Shown: positions 21,478 through 31,720 of the stretch, in pieces
Numbering within the stretch: position 1 is the stretch's first letter
How the letters are laid out: every line of letters starts with the position of its first letter
Assembly (NCBI GenBank): GCA_025201805.1
Contig: MU619268.1
Span: 7,323 to 62,350 of the forward strand
Length of the DNA stretch: 55,028 nt
Direction: 5' to 3'
Source: Parasitella parasitica
Lineage: Eukaryota; Mucoromycota; Mucoromycetes; Mucorales; Mucoraceae
Notes under the pieces: model-generated
What the model was told of the DNA's origin: nothing
Seen by the model: only the letters and a program-made list of their open reading frames with translations
Database searches by the model: none
Translations under genes and position numbers: made by a program

Positions 21478-22021
21478 ATGCAACACAGTCCTGTACCAAA
21501 AAAGAAGCTGGCTATTGCAACCACCGTTGTGTTGTTTTTATTTGTGATAGAACTAAAGAACTGATTTCTGGATATTTAGTGAATTCATTGGGCAAGAATA
21601 CGTTACAATGTATGTGACAACCTAAGGACCCAAATGCACCACTTGTTAAATGTATAGCTTTAATGACTGATGCTTTTCATCTATTGTATGATGTGGAGAG
21701 TTTCATAGTTGCGCTAGCAGTGAAACCATTACAAAAAGTAAATTTGCGCTGCTGTATCCTATCGTGAATTAATATTTTATGGATATCAGAGCACGCCTAC
21801 GGATTTCATCGAGCCAAAGTTATTGCTGCACTAGTGTCTGTCTTGACTATTTGGGTGTTGACATAATTCCTAGTCGTGGAGGCCATAGAAAGGATTAAAA
21901 AACCCAAAGTTATTGATGCTAAACTTGTAAGTTTCGTACCGCCTACTCTGCAATCAAACGTTTCATGTACGGTTACATCTAGATGTGTATCACTGCCTCA
22001 ATTGGAGTTCTAGCAAACTAA
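21478..22021 (+). pseudogene. Relic of a CDF-family zinc/cation transporter gene
   Basis: Four decayed exons of a cation diffusion facilitator (Zrc1/ZnT type, moves Zn2+ into vacuole or vesicles) can be read: 21478-21591, 21658-21737, 21790-21926 and 21983 onward. The start is MQHSPVPKKKLAI, followed by the first membrane span ending VIEL. After a frameshift comes ISGYLVNSL, then LMTDAFHLLYDVESFIVAL (metal-site His and Asp kept), HAYGFHRAKVIAALVSVLTI, LVVEAIERIKKP and DAKL, then MCITASIGVLAN. Lesions are an 8-bp near-duplication (GAACTAAA before GAACTG, 21550-21563), a lost A in the run before the second intron, an in-frame TAA at 21864-21866 and another at 22019. The C-terminal half is not recognisable. 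Intron 1 would need a GC donor. Confidence 0.78.
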
Positions 22022-23083
22022 GAGACAAAGCAAGTCTTGCATCAAGACATGAGCAAGTTCGCCTTCAGATTTCATAATGCACAGTAGGCTGGAAAGAGCT
22101 GTGCCTTTGGAGCTCAGGCATCGAGGAATCAGGATAAACTTTCAACGTTTATTCAATGGAAACTGACGTAAAAATAGCCGATGTAGAGAAGAAGGATCAA
22201 AAGGTCATCACCAGTACGCAACAAAAATTAACCTATTTCGAAAGCTTAATGAAACTAACGGTGTTGTATGATTCATGAATATGTCAGTTTGCTGATATGA
22301 TAGCTCCCTGATAACCACTAAGGAAGTTTGCACTAATGAGGCTGTTTGGATCCCGCTCTGAGCTACATCACTATGACTTTATGAGTTTGCTACCTCTATG
22401 TTCCTACCAGGCACTAAATAATGAAAGCCAAAAATACGTCAAATACAAAACTACGCCGCGCGAGAAGGACACGAGTTTGCAGTTTGTTGATGGCGAGGGC
22501 CGGTCGGAAAAGAGACAGAGGTTTTAGTTCAATGAGTGTCGTTATCTAGGCAGCCAATTCAATGCGAGTGAACAATGAAACGACATTACGTTTAACAAGA
22601 AGAATGGTTGACCATTTGGTTGTAAAAAAAAAAAAAAAAAACACATCTTGCATGGCTAACGAAAACAGCAATAGATAGTAGACATGTCTTTGAGCGTTAC
22701 ATGTCTGTGGAACAGATGATGATTAAAATGGCAACTCTTGATGCTTGGGCTGTAATGCATCCGTAGAGGGAAATCCTCGTGCCTTTAAGCTTTTTTTTTC
22801 CTGTGAGAAACGCATGCATACTTGGTAAAGACATGGCGGCCTTGTTCGTCTGTAGACAGCTGCAGCGGGTTTTAGTAAAATCAACTTTGACTTTTATTGA
22901 CGATTTTCGTGCTTTACAACTAGGATAAAAAAAGAAGCACCAATGAACAGTTGCCTATATGTGAGAAAATTTAGCAGATCTTCCTGATTTGTATATTGAT
23001 GCACCCCACGTTTTTTCAGGTATATAAATGCCATCTTTTTCATTTCAGTCTTTTGCAATTTTTTTTTTTTTCAATTATCAACT
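22022..23083. other. Gene-poor stretch before glycerol kinase
   Basis: May contain unrecognisable remains of the C-terminal half of the CDF relic. An 18-nt A-run lies at about 22623-22641. The 63-codon open frame at 22336-22527 (plus) has no known motif. The last 100 bp are the glycerol kinase promoter and a T-rich leader. Confidence 0.45.
23021..23029 (+). promoter_or_regulatory. TATA box of glycerol kinase gene
   Basis: TATATAAAT lies 55-63 nt before the start codon at 23084, followed by a T-rich leader ending in TCAACT just before ATG. A TATA box suits a regulated carbon-source gene. Confidence 0.55.
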
Positions 23084-24778
23084 ATGCCCAGCTTCATCGG
23101 CTCTATTGACCAGGGAACAACCTCAACACGGTTTGTCGTATTTAATGAAAAGGGTGACATTGTGACACATCATCAAATAGAGTATGAGCAAAGCCATCCC
23201 CAGCCTGGATGGATAGAGCACGACCCCTATGATCTGCTGGATTCAGTACACACCTGCATTGAACATGCTATTCTGAAGCTACATCTGTTGGGATATGAAG
23301 CATCGGATATCAAATGCATTGGTCTGACAAATCAGAGAGAAACTCTGATTACGTGGGACAGTGCTACAGGACATCCGTTATATCCAGCGATCGTATGGAG
23401 CGACACACGTACAATCGACACAGTGCAGCAGCTGGCAAAAAAGTCTGAAAAAGGAGTGGATGCTCTCAAAGATATCTGTGGTTTGCCTCTCACGACGTAT
23501 TTTTCCGGCGTAAAATTACGATGGCTCCTAGACAATATTCCGGTTGTTGTACAAGCACAAAATCAAAATAGGCTTTGCGTTGGCACAGTAGACACTTGGT
23601 TGCTTTATGTAAGTGTGACCACAAACATTTGAGTTACTTCTTCTATTCCCATACTAACACGTATTGGTGGTTTTTCCAGAATTTAACTGGCGGCCTAGAC
23701 CATGGAGGGGTCATTGTCACTGATGTAACCAATGCCAGCAGGACTATGTTGATGGATATCAATACTTTAAACTGGAGTCCCGAATCAATTGAGTAAGTCT
23801 TTTTTTTTTTTTTTTCCCTGCATTACACAAGATGACTGAAAAAATACACGCAGATTTTTTGGCTTTGAACAAGTGCGTTTACCAAGAATCGTGTCATCGT
23901 CCGAGATTTACGGCACATTGGCTGAAGGCTCGCTTAAAGGTGTCCAAATTGCTGGCTGTCTAGGCGATCAACAGGCTGCTCTCGTTGGTCAGCAGTGCTT
24001 TCAAGTGGGTGACGCAAAGAATACCTATGGCACTGGCTGTTTCATGCTATTCAACACTGGCAATCAACCAGTGCAATCTCAAAATGGACTGTTGACAACT
24101 GTGGCGTATAAATTCGGCAACCATGAAGCTGCTTATGCTTTGGAGGGATCTGTGGCTGTAGCAGGCTCTTCTATCAATTGGCTTCGTGATAATCTTGGCA
24201 TCATTGCTGATGCTACCGAGTTGAATACGCTTGCGTCAAAGGTAAAAAGCACTGCTGGGGTGTATTTTGTTACTGCTTTTGCTGGTCTGTTTGCTCCTTA
24301 CTGGAGATCAGACGCTCGCGGAACGATTTGCGGCATTACCCATTACACCAAATTGGAGCACATTTGTCGGGCTGCATTGGAAGCAGTTTGCTATCAGTCT
24401 CGTGCTATTCTAGAAGCTATGAATAAGGATTCAAAGACACCCCTGCGATCTTTGAAGGTGGATGGCGGCATGTCCAACTCTGATCTTTGTATGCAGATTC
24501 AATCAGACATCTTGGGGATTCCAGTAGATCGTCCATTGATGAGAGAAACTACTGCTTTGGGGTCTGCTATTGCTGCTGGCTTTGCCTGTGGCATCTGGAA
24601 GTCTTTTGAGGAATTGTCTGGCATCAATCAAGAAGGCAGGACTCAATTTGAATCAAAAATAACTCCAAAACGTCGTAAGAAAATGTGCGATGGATGGGAG
24701 CAGGCTGTAAAACGTTCTTTTGGTTGGGCCAACATTTCCACTACAGTTTCTACTGAGGATAAAGTTCTTCGGCTCTAG
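23084..24778 (+). CDS. GUT1: Glycerol kinase
   Basis: Phosphorylates glycerol to glycerol-3-phosphate with ATP, the first step of the cytosolic glycerol route feeding mitochondrial Gut2. Exons 23084-23608, 23680-23792 and 23854-24778 give 520 residues, the usual FGGY-kinase size. Landmarks are [15 protein letters not shown] (phosphate-binding loop), [23 protein letters not shown] and [11 protein letters not shown] in the first domain. The second domain has [56 protein letters not shown], the signature around [13 protein letters not shown] and [12 protein letters not shown]. The second intron splits a Glu codon just before [10 protein letters not shown]. No peroxisomal or mitochondrial signal is evident. 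Confidence 0.97.
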
Positions 24779-25231
24779 ATTACATGTATCTTGTCAACAT
24801 TATATTGTAAACTACTTATTGTACCATATTTATATACCCCATCTTTCCACTCGTTCGATTCCTCTTTTTATTGTAATAGGGTATCGCTTTAATAAAGTTG
24901 ACACCATTTTAAAATACAATGTGTGTTGTATGTAACACCAGGAAGCTGGATTCTACGGAACAATCTTTTGAAATTGCTTTTTAGGTTGCATAAAACGCGA
25001 CTCTCCGCATCGAAAAGTCTCCCTTTTATGGAATGACTGAAAGCCTTGTAAAATGATGGTTCAAAGCACGCCAAATATGCGGATGCAGTACTGTAATTTG
25101 AATGTTGAAAATATGTGTTTTATTTAAAACTTATATGTGCAGAGGTTTACTTTTTAAAAGTGGTTTTCATCATATGATATTACACACTAAAATTCAGCTA
25201 GTTGGTTAATTTACAATGTACGGGAAAGAAT
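24779..25231. other. Convergent 3' flanks
   Basis: Lies between the stop codons of glycerol kinase (plus) and the Rtc3-like gene (minus). AATAAAG at about 24889 may serve polyadenylation of the kinase transcript. Nothing else is seen. Confidence 0.5.
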
Positions 25232-25516
25232 CTAAAAGCCTTTTTCTTCGCCTTCTGATATGATCTTCTTGACAATGTCGTTCTTGTTGGTAGTATTGAA
25301 AGCGCTTTCCAATGCACCATTGGAGGGATGGATAGGTTCTCCTGTGTTACTACCAGTGGCAGAGGTATAGACGTCGAGTTTTTGGACCACGTCAATGAGA
25401 GGGATAGTTGTATCCTTCTTCCATTTGGAGACCATACCTTCGTTGGCAATGACAAAAAATTCGGTGTTGTCGGCGGCCTTGTAGACGACTTTGGTGGCTT
25501 TATCAGAGGAAGACAT
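25232..25516 (-). CDS. SBDS N-terminal-domain protein, Rtc3/YHR087W-like
   Basis: Single-exon gene for a 94-residue protein that consists of little more than one SBDS-type (FYSH) domain. Yeast Rtc3/Hgi1 has this architecture, binds RNA and is stress-induced. Recognisable are VVYKAADNTEFFVIANEG, followed by W-K and PLIDVVQKLDVYTS, and a C-terminal helix with NKNDIVKKIISEGEEKG. Acidic residues and a missing C-terminal SBDS/EF-2-like domain separate it from true SBDS ribosome-maturation factors. A TATA box lies about 75 nt upstream, consistent with inducible expression. The biochemical role in this organism is inferred only. Confidence 0.82.
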   Translation of the reverse strand: MSSSDKATKVVYKAADNTEFFVIANEGMVSKWKKDTTIPLIDVVQKLDVYTSATGSNTGEPIHPSNGALESAFNTTNKNDIVKKIISEGEEKGF

Positions 25517-27291
25517 TTTGAATTGTTTGGTTTTGATTTACTTGGATGAAATACAAAGGTTATAGAACAGTTTTACGATAATTTTTGCTGTATTTATAGT
25601 GAAATATAGTGAAAACCAGTCGTCTCAAGCACTGGAAATGACGTTAATATGAAATCATAATGCTTCTTTTGTTCACATTTTTTAAACATCCGTCCTTATG
25701 CAATGAAGAGATCTGTAGTGAGATGAATAACAATGACCTCACTATCCATAGGTAATAACAGTATAAACATCGTACAGTTTTCGCGTACAATACTGTAGTA
25801 ACAAAGAACGTTCATATCCTTCAAATAAATGGTTTCTCCGACCCTTTCCAACGACGATTGTCATAAATAATACAGTTTCAAACATCTACAAACGTCATGT
25901 TAATCAAAATAGTTTGATTGTGATTAAAATGTTAGCGTAATGCCAACATATTACATAGTTTTATCGTTAGACTGAGGTTACAGAGCCTAAGTAGTTATTT
26001 TATGTATCATATGCAAACTGCCACCTTATAAATAACTCGACAGTCGTATACATTTCAAGGCGATTATTGCTAAAATCTACGTTCCCAAAATTATTACCTA
26101 AAATGGTAATTACTATTCAAGCAACATGTGATACAGCTAGCATTTTCGCATTTTTCTTTGAAGGCGCTATGGAGATACTTGCTATATCGCCTCACCCCTC
26201 GTACCACAATTGCATCGCTGTCTTCACTCCTTTGACAAATATGGACAGTCAAGAAGACACTATAGCATGCAGCCGCACTGGTGTTATTCTAGAAAGTATA
26301 AACGAGGATGGATAACCTTATATGGATTTTCCCTATTTTACTCGATCGACAACAATGAATTTCTGATGTATTCAGCAGTAAAGATGGCATGTAGATGATA
26401 CAAATAAGGACACACACACTGGGAGTGAAATGGTTAACCTCAGTTTTAGCAACACTACAAACACCATATGTTCTGATCTGACATACATCACTTGCTTAAA
26501 ATTGTTTATATTTAAGGCCCCCTTCCATATTAAAAGGGAGTATGATACACTATGTGTGCTTGAATAGCAATTAACAGAATTCAATGATTTTGCAGTAATA
26601 AAGTGTATCTGTATGCATTTTTATTAAATTAGATGTGTGTCAAGAGATTTCAGGAGGGGGAAAAAAAAGCTTTGAAAAGCATCTTAATTAAACTTTTTGA
26701 GTCAAAGACTTGAATGTCCTACTTGGATGCATAAGATATATAACATGTTTAGAAATGCCGTAGTTATTATTAGAAATTGACATTGCATAGAACTACAAGA
26801 GATCGGCAATTGTTTCTATTTTATATTTTCCGTGGTGATCTACACCATCTACTCTTTTTTTAGAATTAATACTTAGAGATTAATGTATACTAAGAAGAGG
26901 AGGAAAGCAATAAGTCCTCAAAACGGTTATTTAATCGTATAGAGATTGATGTCTATCTGTCTTTTCACTGTTTCAATTAAAGATTATGATTATTAAAAGG
27001 AGAAAATAGATATAATCTCCTGAATAGGAGTGGATCATGGATAATGCATAGACAGAGATCTTCAATCAATATGTAACTCGACAGGGGGAGGGGGGGGGGG
27101 GAATAACACTCCCTTGGGTGGAGTTCTGTAAAATAAAAGTAAAAAGAACGTGAATCTGTAACAGATAATGGGAGAAATCCTAGTTCACAAAAACGTATAA
27201 ATACGCTACAATTCAGAACAGAAACCAAAAGATTATAATCATCTTGTCAACTCTTTAAAGTATATTACACTCCTTAATTTATAAATCTAAA
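25517..27291. other. Large gene-free region
   Basis: Divergent flank of the Rtc3-like and KRE9-like genes. The best open frame (26067-26315, plus, 82 codons) shows no domain. A G-rich run at about 27083-27101 (G5-A-G12) is present. A TATA-like TATAAATA at about 27196, some 95 nt before the KRE9-like start, is a likely promoter element. Otherwise nothing is recognised. Confidence 0.45.
25591..25598 (-). promoter_or_regulatory. TATA box of the Rtc3-like gene
   Basis: TATAAATA on the minus strand, about 75 nt before the start codon at 25516. Confidence 0.45.
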
Positions 27292-27822
27292 ATGAAGGTA
27301 TGAAGCTCATCACTAGCCGCAATCAACAACATATTATTAACCTCCAATTGTTAGTTTTCTCTCGTTTCTGCTTTTTTTATTGGCCTTGCTGCCCTTGTTG
27401 TCGCCGAAGATGAACCTCGCTATTTCCTGGCTCCTGGTGCCGATGCAGAATTCCCTACAAACGGCCAAATCAGTTTTACTGCCGTTGGCATCACCAATGA
27501 TGCTGATGAAACTATCATTGCTAAATTGTTCAATGCTGCAGATGATTCAGAAGTCAAGCAAATTGGATCTTACTCCGGTGAACCCATTGTTCGTCCTGAC
27601 GATGAAAATCCTTGGAGCTTTACTTGGGTTATCGATGTTCAGCCTGGAACTTACTACGTTCGTCTTTATGAGCAAGATGCCGATGGCCAAATTGACGATG
27701 ATGATGAATGGGATAACGAAATCATCAGTTACGATTTCCGCGTTGTCAGCCCTCCCTCCAAGAGAAAGAGATCTTTAAGACGTTCTCAAAGAGCACAAGC
27801 TTTGAAAATGGCTGGCTTGTAA
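27292..27822 (+). CDS. Small secreted KRE9/KNH1-like (Ser-Thr-rich GPI-type) protein
   Basis: The first exon is only six nucleotides (ATG AAG, 27292-27297); the second (27355-27822) continues FSLVSAFFIGLAALVVAEDE, completing a clear signal peptide. The mature protein is about 137 residues of one Ig/fibronectin-like fold: GQISFTAVGITNDAD, then AKLFNAADDSE, FTWVIDVQPGTYYVRLYEQ. That pattern matches the Kre9/Knh1-like N-terminal domain found in fungal wall proteins linked to beta-glucan assembly. A strongly acidic loop (DDDDEWDNE) precedes the last strand, and the tail is basic (KRKRSLRRS), possibly a Kex2-type cleavage region. No C-terminal GPI signal is seen. Wall function is inferred. Confidence 0.72.
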
Positions 27823-28169
27823 GATGTTACTTTACTATATTTAATGCAGCTTTCGAGCGTTCAATTGTCATCGCTCACAGTTAAAACAATTCAGTTTTTT
27901 TTTCTCTTACTCTTTAATCCAATTTTTACATATTAACTATTCCCATTTTCCATTCCTTTAAATGATAGAATTACTATTGTTTGTTTATATTTTCAATAAA
28001 TTTTTAAATATCTGACCAAAAAGTTTATACTCGAGTTTAAAGTTCTGACATTTTAAAGTGGTCTCTGGATCAAACTGTAATGATCCCGTTTCTAGTCACG
28101 ATAACCTTATACAATAATGGAAGCATTTCGAGTGGAACGTGTCTCTCTTCCTTATTTTAAATATTAGAT

Positions 28170-28874
28170 ATGGTTCAAAACAACATAATTGGACTGCATG
28201 CTTATGTTGTTCCCCTTTTGCACGCAGCTAAATACCCATCTTCTGATGTTTGTGGCGTACTACTAGGCCAAAATACTTCTGATGGATTACTAGTCAAGAC
28301 AGCTATTCCATTTTTTCATCACTGGACAACTGTAACACCTATGCTCGAAGTTGCTTTAAAACAGGTGCGATATACATGTATATTGATATTTCATACACTA
28401 ACGTTGATTTTATTAAGACTGATATATATGCCAAAAAGAATGATCTGAGCATCGTTGGTTGGTACCATGGCAACGCTCGTAATGACGATAATGTGTTGCC
28501 TGAAAGAGCTATTAACGTGACAGAGACCATCAAAAAGAACAACCAAGATCAGGCTATTATTTTTTTGCTTGACAATAAGCAATTCATCAGTTTGGATTCA
28601 GATAAATCAGCCATAACAGTAAGTTTATTTTATTCATGTAAACATCAATGGACAACTGAATCAGAAGATGTAGCCATTTGTATTTGTTGATAATCAATGG
28701 AGAAAAATTAAAGAGGCTTTTAACAACGACGAAGTCAAATTTAGCGATAAAGATACCTTTTCCAAAGTTCGCAATTTATTCAACAGTGCTGCATATAATA
28801 GAATTCATGATTTCGATGAGCATATAGACGATATCTCATTAAATTGGTTAGAAACAAGCAAAATGGTTTTATAA
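28170..28874 (+). CDS. EMC8: ER membrane protein complex subunit 8/9 (UPF0172)
   Basis: Cytosolic subunit of the ER membrane insertase EMC, a catalytically dead MPN/JAMM fold. Exons 28170-28364, 28418-28618 and 28674-28874 give 198 residues. The conserved start AYVVPLLHAAKYPSSDVCGVLLG, the block FFHHWTTVTPMLEVAL, VGWYHGN, the strand IIFLLDN and the C-terminal HDFDEHIDDISLNWL all fit the family. The first intron acceptor follows TTATTAAG; an alternative reading keeps a frame that breaks the alignment spacing. Fungi often lack EMC8/9, so its presence is consistent with an early-diverging lineage. Confidence 0.9.
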
Positions 28875-28889
28875 ATAAATGTAATTTTT

Positions 28890-31003
28890 CTAAACGAATT
28901 TTTTGTCATTACGTTCAACACGCAATTTCCAGTAGAGATAACCAGCAATGCCAAATAAAAATTGTGCGATAAAGGCGTAGAATATGTATTTAAGCAGGCT
29001 GGACATTGTTCCCTTGGTTTCTGCTGAATGAAGGTTGACTTCATTCATCTTTTTTTGCATCATATTGGACTGAGAAAGTATACGTTTCTGTATAGAATGT
29101 GAATACGCAAAATTGTTGCCTTGCAAATGTCAACTTACATCCAACACAGCAAGCGTTTCTTCCAATCTAGCTACGACCGTTTGAATTTCTTGCATTTTAC
29201 GGTTTTGTTCCTGAGCTAATCGCTCAAATTGGTCGGTGGCCTTCTTTGATTCGGACCGAACCTGGTCAGTGATATGAGATAGGTCGCTATAGATGGGATT
29301 GCTTGATGAGCAAGAGTTACGCTATGTATTTGATGGCTTACATGTTACTATTGCCACTTGCACTTGGTACGGCTTTACTAAAATCTGGTTTTTGAAAATT
29401 ACCAGTAATAGCATCATCTGGACTTGGTGCTCCTAACGCTTCAATTTGTAATTGGACAATTTGAATGTGTTCAATTGCTCGTTTTTGAGTGTCATAAATA
29501 GCAGCCTACATTGTAGATCATTTTGAAACATTAATGTTTAAGCTAGCATACCATGTATGAGCAAATCAAATTACCATAGTAACAGCCGTTTCTCCCTCGA
29601 AACCTTCAGTTTGATCTCGCAATTTTCTCATTTGATATTCTGCTTCTTCGATCTTCTTTTTCTGCTCCTCGTCTATACCTGTGAATTCGTCTCCTCTCTT
29701 CTTTTTTTCATCTTCTAGTGGGCGTTTTGGGTGCTATACAAACATAATAAATATATACATAGTGCGTGAAATTAGATTTGGTGAGAAAGATAATGATCAA
29801 CTAATCAAACTTACCTCTAATTTTTGAGGAGGATTCAGCTGCTTTGTCTCAAATGAATAAATGTCATGATCATCTAGTGGAAATTGATTTAATTTATACG
29901 TTTAGGCACACAAATAAATCTGTTACGAACCAGCAGGTGTGTGCGACGAGGCCTAAAGAAGACGTGTCAAAATCTAATCCAAACTACATGCTTAACCAAC
30001 TTACAGATACGCCAAAATAATATCCAGTAGGTAATTTAATGCCGGATTTTTGAACACAAATGCGATGATCTTTTCCGCCTGATCCGTTATCCATAGAAAT
30101 CTATTTTTCAGCCAAGGAAGATCAGCATATTACACCGAAAAGGAGAGGGAGAGGGGAAAAGGAAGGGAAGGGAGGGGAGAGGAGAGGGGCGGTAGAAGGC
30201 AACACTAAAAAACAAAACAAACAAAAAGTACATGTACTTACACTAAGTGTCGTGTCTTTGTAAGATACTTTGAGATAAGATGGGTTCTCTGTATTTCTGT
30301 AACTGATAGAACACGAGCCTAACATGTGCTTGGTTGGATCAGTACCAGCAGCAAATGCCTTGGTTCCATCATTCAATAACACCATTGTACTGGGTTTATG
30401 TGTCTAGTTTATAGATATCAAATTCATTAGATGACGAAATGACATTTCAAATGGCTCCTACGATCGTACCACTGGATTAGCAGAATCAAGCCAAACGCTG
30501 AGTCCATCCCATTTATCCCTGGCACCAAATACAGGGCCACTTTCTTCTCTGTCTTTTGTATACCAAAATGCCAAACCACGCCCACCATGCATATTATTGC
30601 CTGTGACTTTAAAAGCTATCTCCACTTCCCATGATTCATAAGGATTTGGTATTTCAGACCAAATGTATCCTTTTGTATTTGGTATAGAAGGAGACAAACG
30701 GATAAAATCCGATGATTTCAATACGTCTAGATATCGATCAGTAATTTATCATTCACATACACATGCACGCACACAACGCACACAATGGCAATACTTACCA
30801 CCACCTAGTGTCCAAAAAGGTACAGAGCTATTGTAGTAAAAGTTTTTTTTAAAGGAAAGCTTGTAATCAAATTTGGAAGTTGGAGCAAAAGGCAAGTTTT
30901 CTTCTGCCTGGATAGGGTCCGTTTTGGCACTCCCCCATATACCAGCAGAACACGTTTCAAGTAGTAGCAAAGAGGATATAACAACTACACCAAAGCTTTT
31001 CAT
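28890..31003 (-). CDS. L-type lectin cargo receptor, ERGIC-53/Emp47-like
   Basis: Type I membrane lectin that moves glycoproteins from ER to Golgi. Ten exons: 31003-30799, 30726-30470, 30403-30242, 30100-30005, 29952-29931 (22 nt), 29873-29815, 29733-29575, 29505-29342, 29301-29139, 29087-28890, giving 494 residues (human ERGIC-53 has 510). Residues 1-20 are a signal peptide. The legume-type lectin domain (about 40-265) includes FWTLGG, SSDFIRLSPS, GGRGLAFWYT, DGLSVWLDS, SYRNTENPSYLKVSY and GYYFGVSASS. A charged coiled-coil stalk (about 270-440) follows, then one membrane span (about 460-482). The tail ends NDKKFV, a KKxx dilysine retrieval signal with a terminal hydrophobic pair resembling KKFF of ERGIC-53. 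It is convergent with EMC8, 15 bp between stops. Confidence 0.93.
30137..30189 (+). repeat. 53-bp uninterrupted polypurine tract in lectin intron 3
   Basis: Every base from 30137 to 30189 on the plus strand is A or G, rich in GGGA/GGAGAG units; the coding (minus) strand therefore carries a 53-nt pyrimidine tract inside intron 3. Polypurine mirror-like tracts can form triplex DNA, and a long pyrimidine tract upstream of the acceptor could also strengthen splicing. Confidence 0.8.
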
Positions 31004-31720
31004 TGTGATAACAAACGCGTAAAGTATAAAGATAGAAAAAAGAGGGGTAAAATCCGTTTAAATAATATTTGCTTTGTGTATGACAACTCTTTCCAATTTT
31101 GTTCAGCAGCATGAAAGCGAGTTACATGCACTTCAGAAGCCTGCTTTGCAAGGAAATCTCACTAAACACACCACAGGTATAATCTTAGTCAGAGAATTCT
31201 CTCTTTACCTGGAGGAGCCGTGGCTTTCTAAAGCTTCAGATATACTTACGCTCAATAAAGTAGTATTAGATGCGAATCGCAAACCTTTCAACAAAGTTAA
31301 CACACGCCACTAGCGCTTGTACCTAAAGGCCAAAAATCTGGCAGATCATAGCGTGTCAGACAAACAACATTTGTCAACTTCATAATTCTTGTGATTACAA
31401 CTATATAAACATCAAGAAATAACTTTGAACCCAATATTGCTGTTGCTTGTTAAAAGAATATCAAATTAAATAGACAATCTTATTTTATAATATTACTCTT
31501 TTCCTTATCCTGGAATTTTGTCGTATATGTAATATGCATGCTTAGAACTGAGCATTGGCAAAATATAATTTTGATTATCGATTTAAATAATGATCGACAT
31601 TCTGCCACAATATTTTATGTAGATAAAATCAAGATAGAGCTGTCAAAGCTCATTCTGTTTATTATGAAAAAAAAAGAGGGGGGGGGGGAGTGTCGGGCAG
31701 GATACTACAGTATAAATCAC
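31004..31720. other. Divergent flank of the lectin gene; 3' flank of Sip5-like gene
   Basis: AT-rich. It contains a possible small open frame at 31080-31313 (listed separately) and a G-run of ten at about 31680-31689 next to the Sip5-like stop codon. Nothing else is recognised. Confidence 0.45.
31080..31313 (+). CDS. Hypothetical small ORF
   Basis: An open frame of 77 codons starting MTTLSNFVQQHESEL and ending NKVNTRH. Composition is balanced and not AT-driven, unlike nearby chance frames, and codon use looks gene-like. I recognise no domain. It starts 77 bp from the lectin start on the opposite strand, so it would share that promoter. It could be a real small gene, a first exon whose continuation I cannot find, or a gene relic. 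Confidence 0.25.
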   Translation: MTTLSNFVQQHESELHALQKPALQGNLTKHTTGIILVREFSLYLEEPWLSKASDILTLNKVVLDANRKPFNKVNTRH

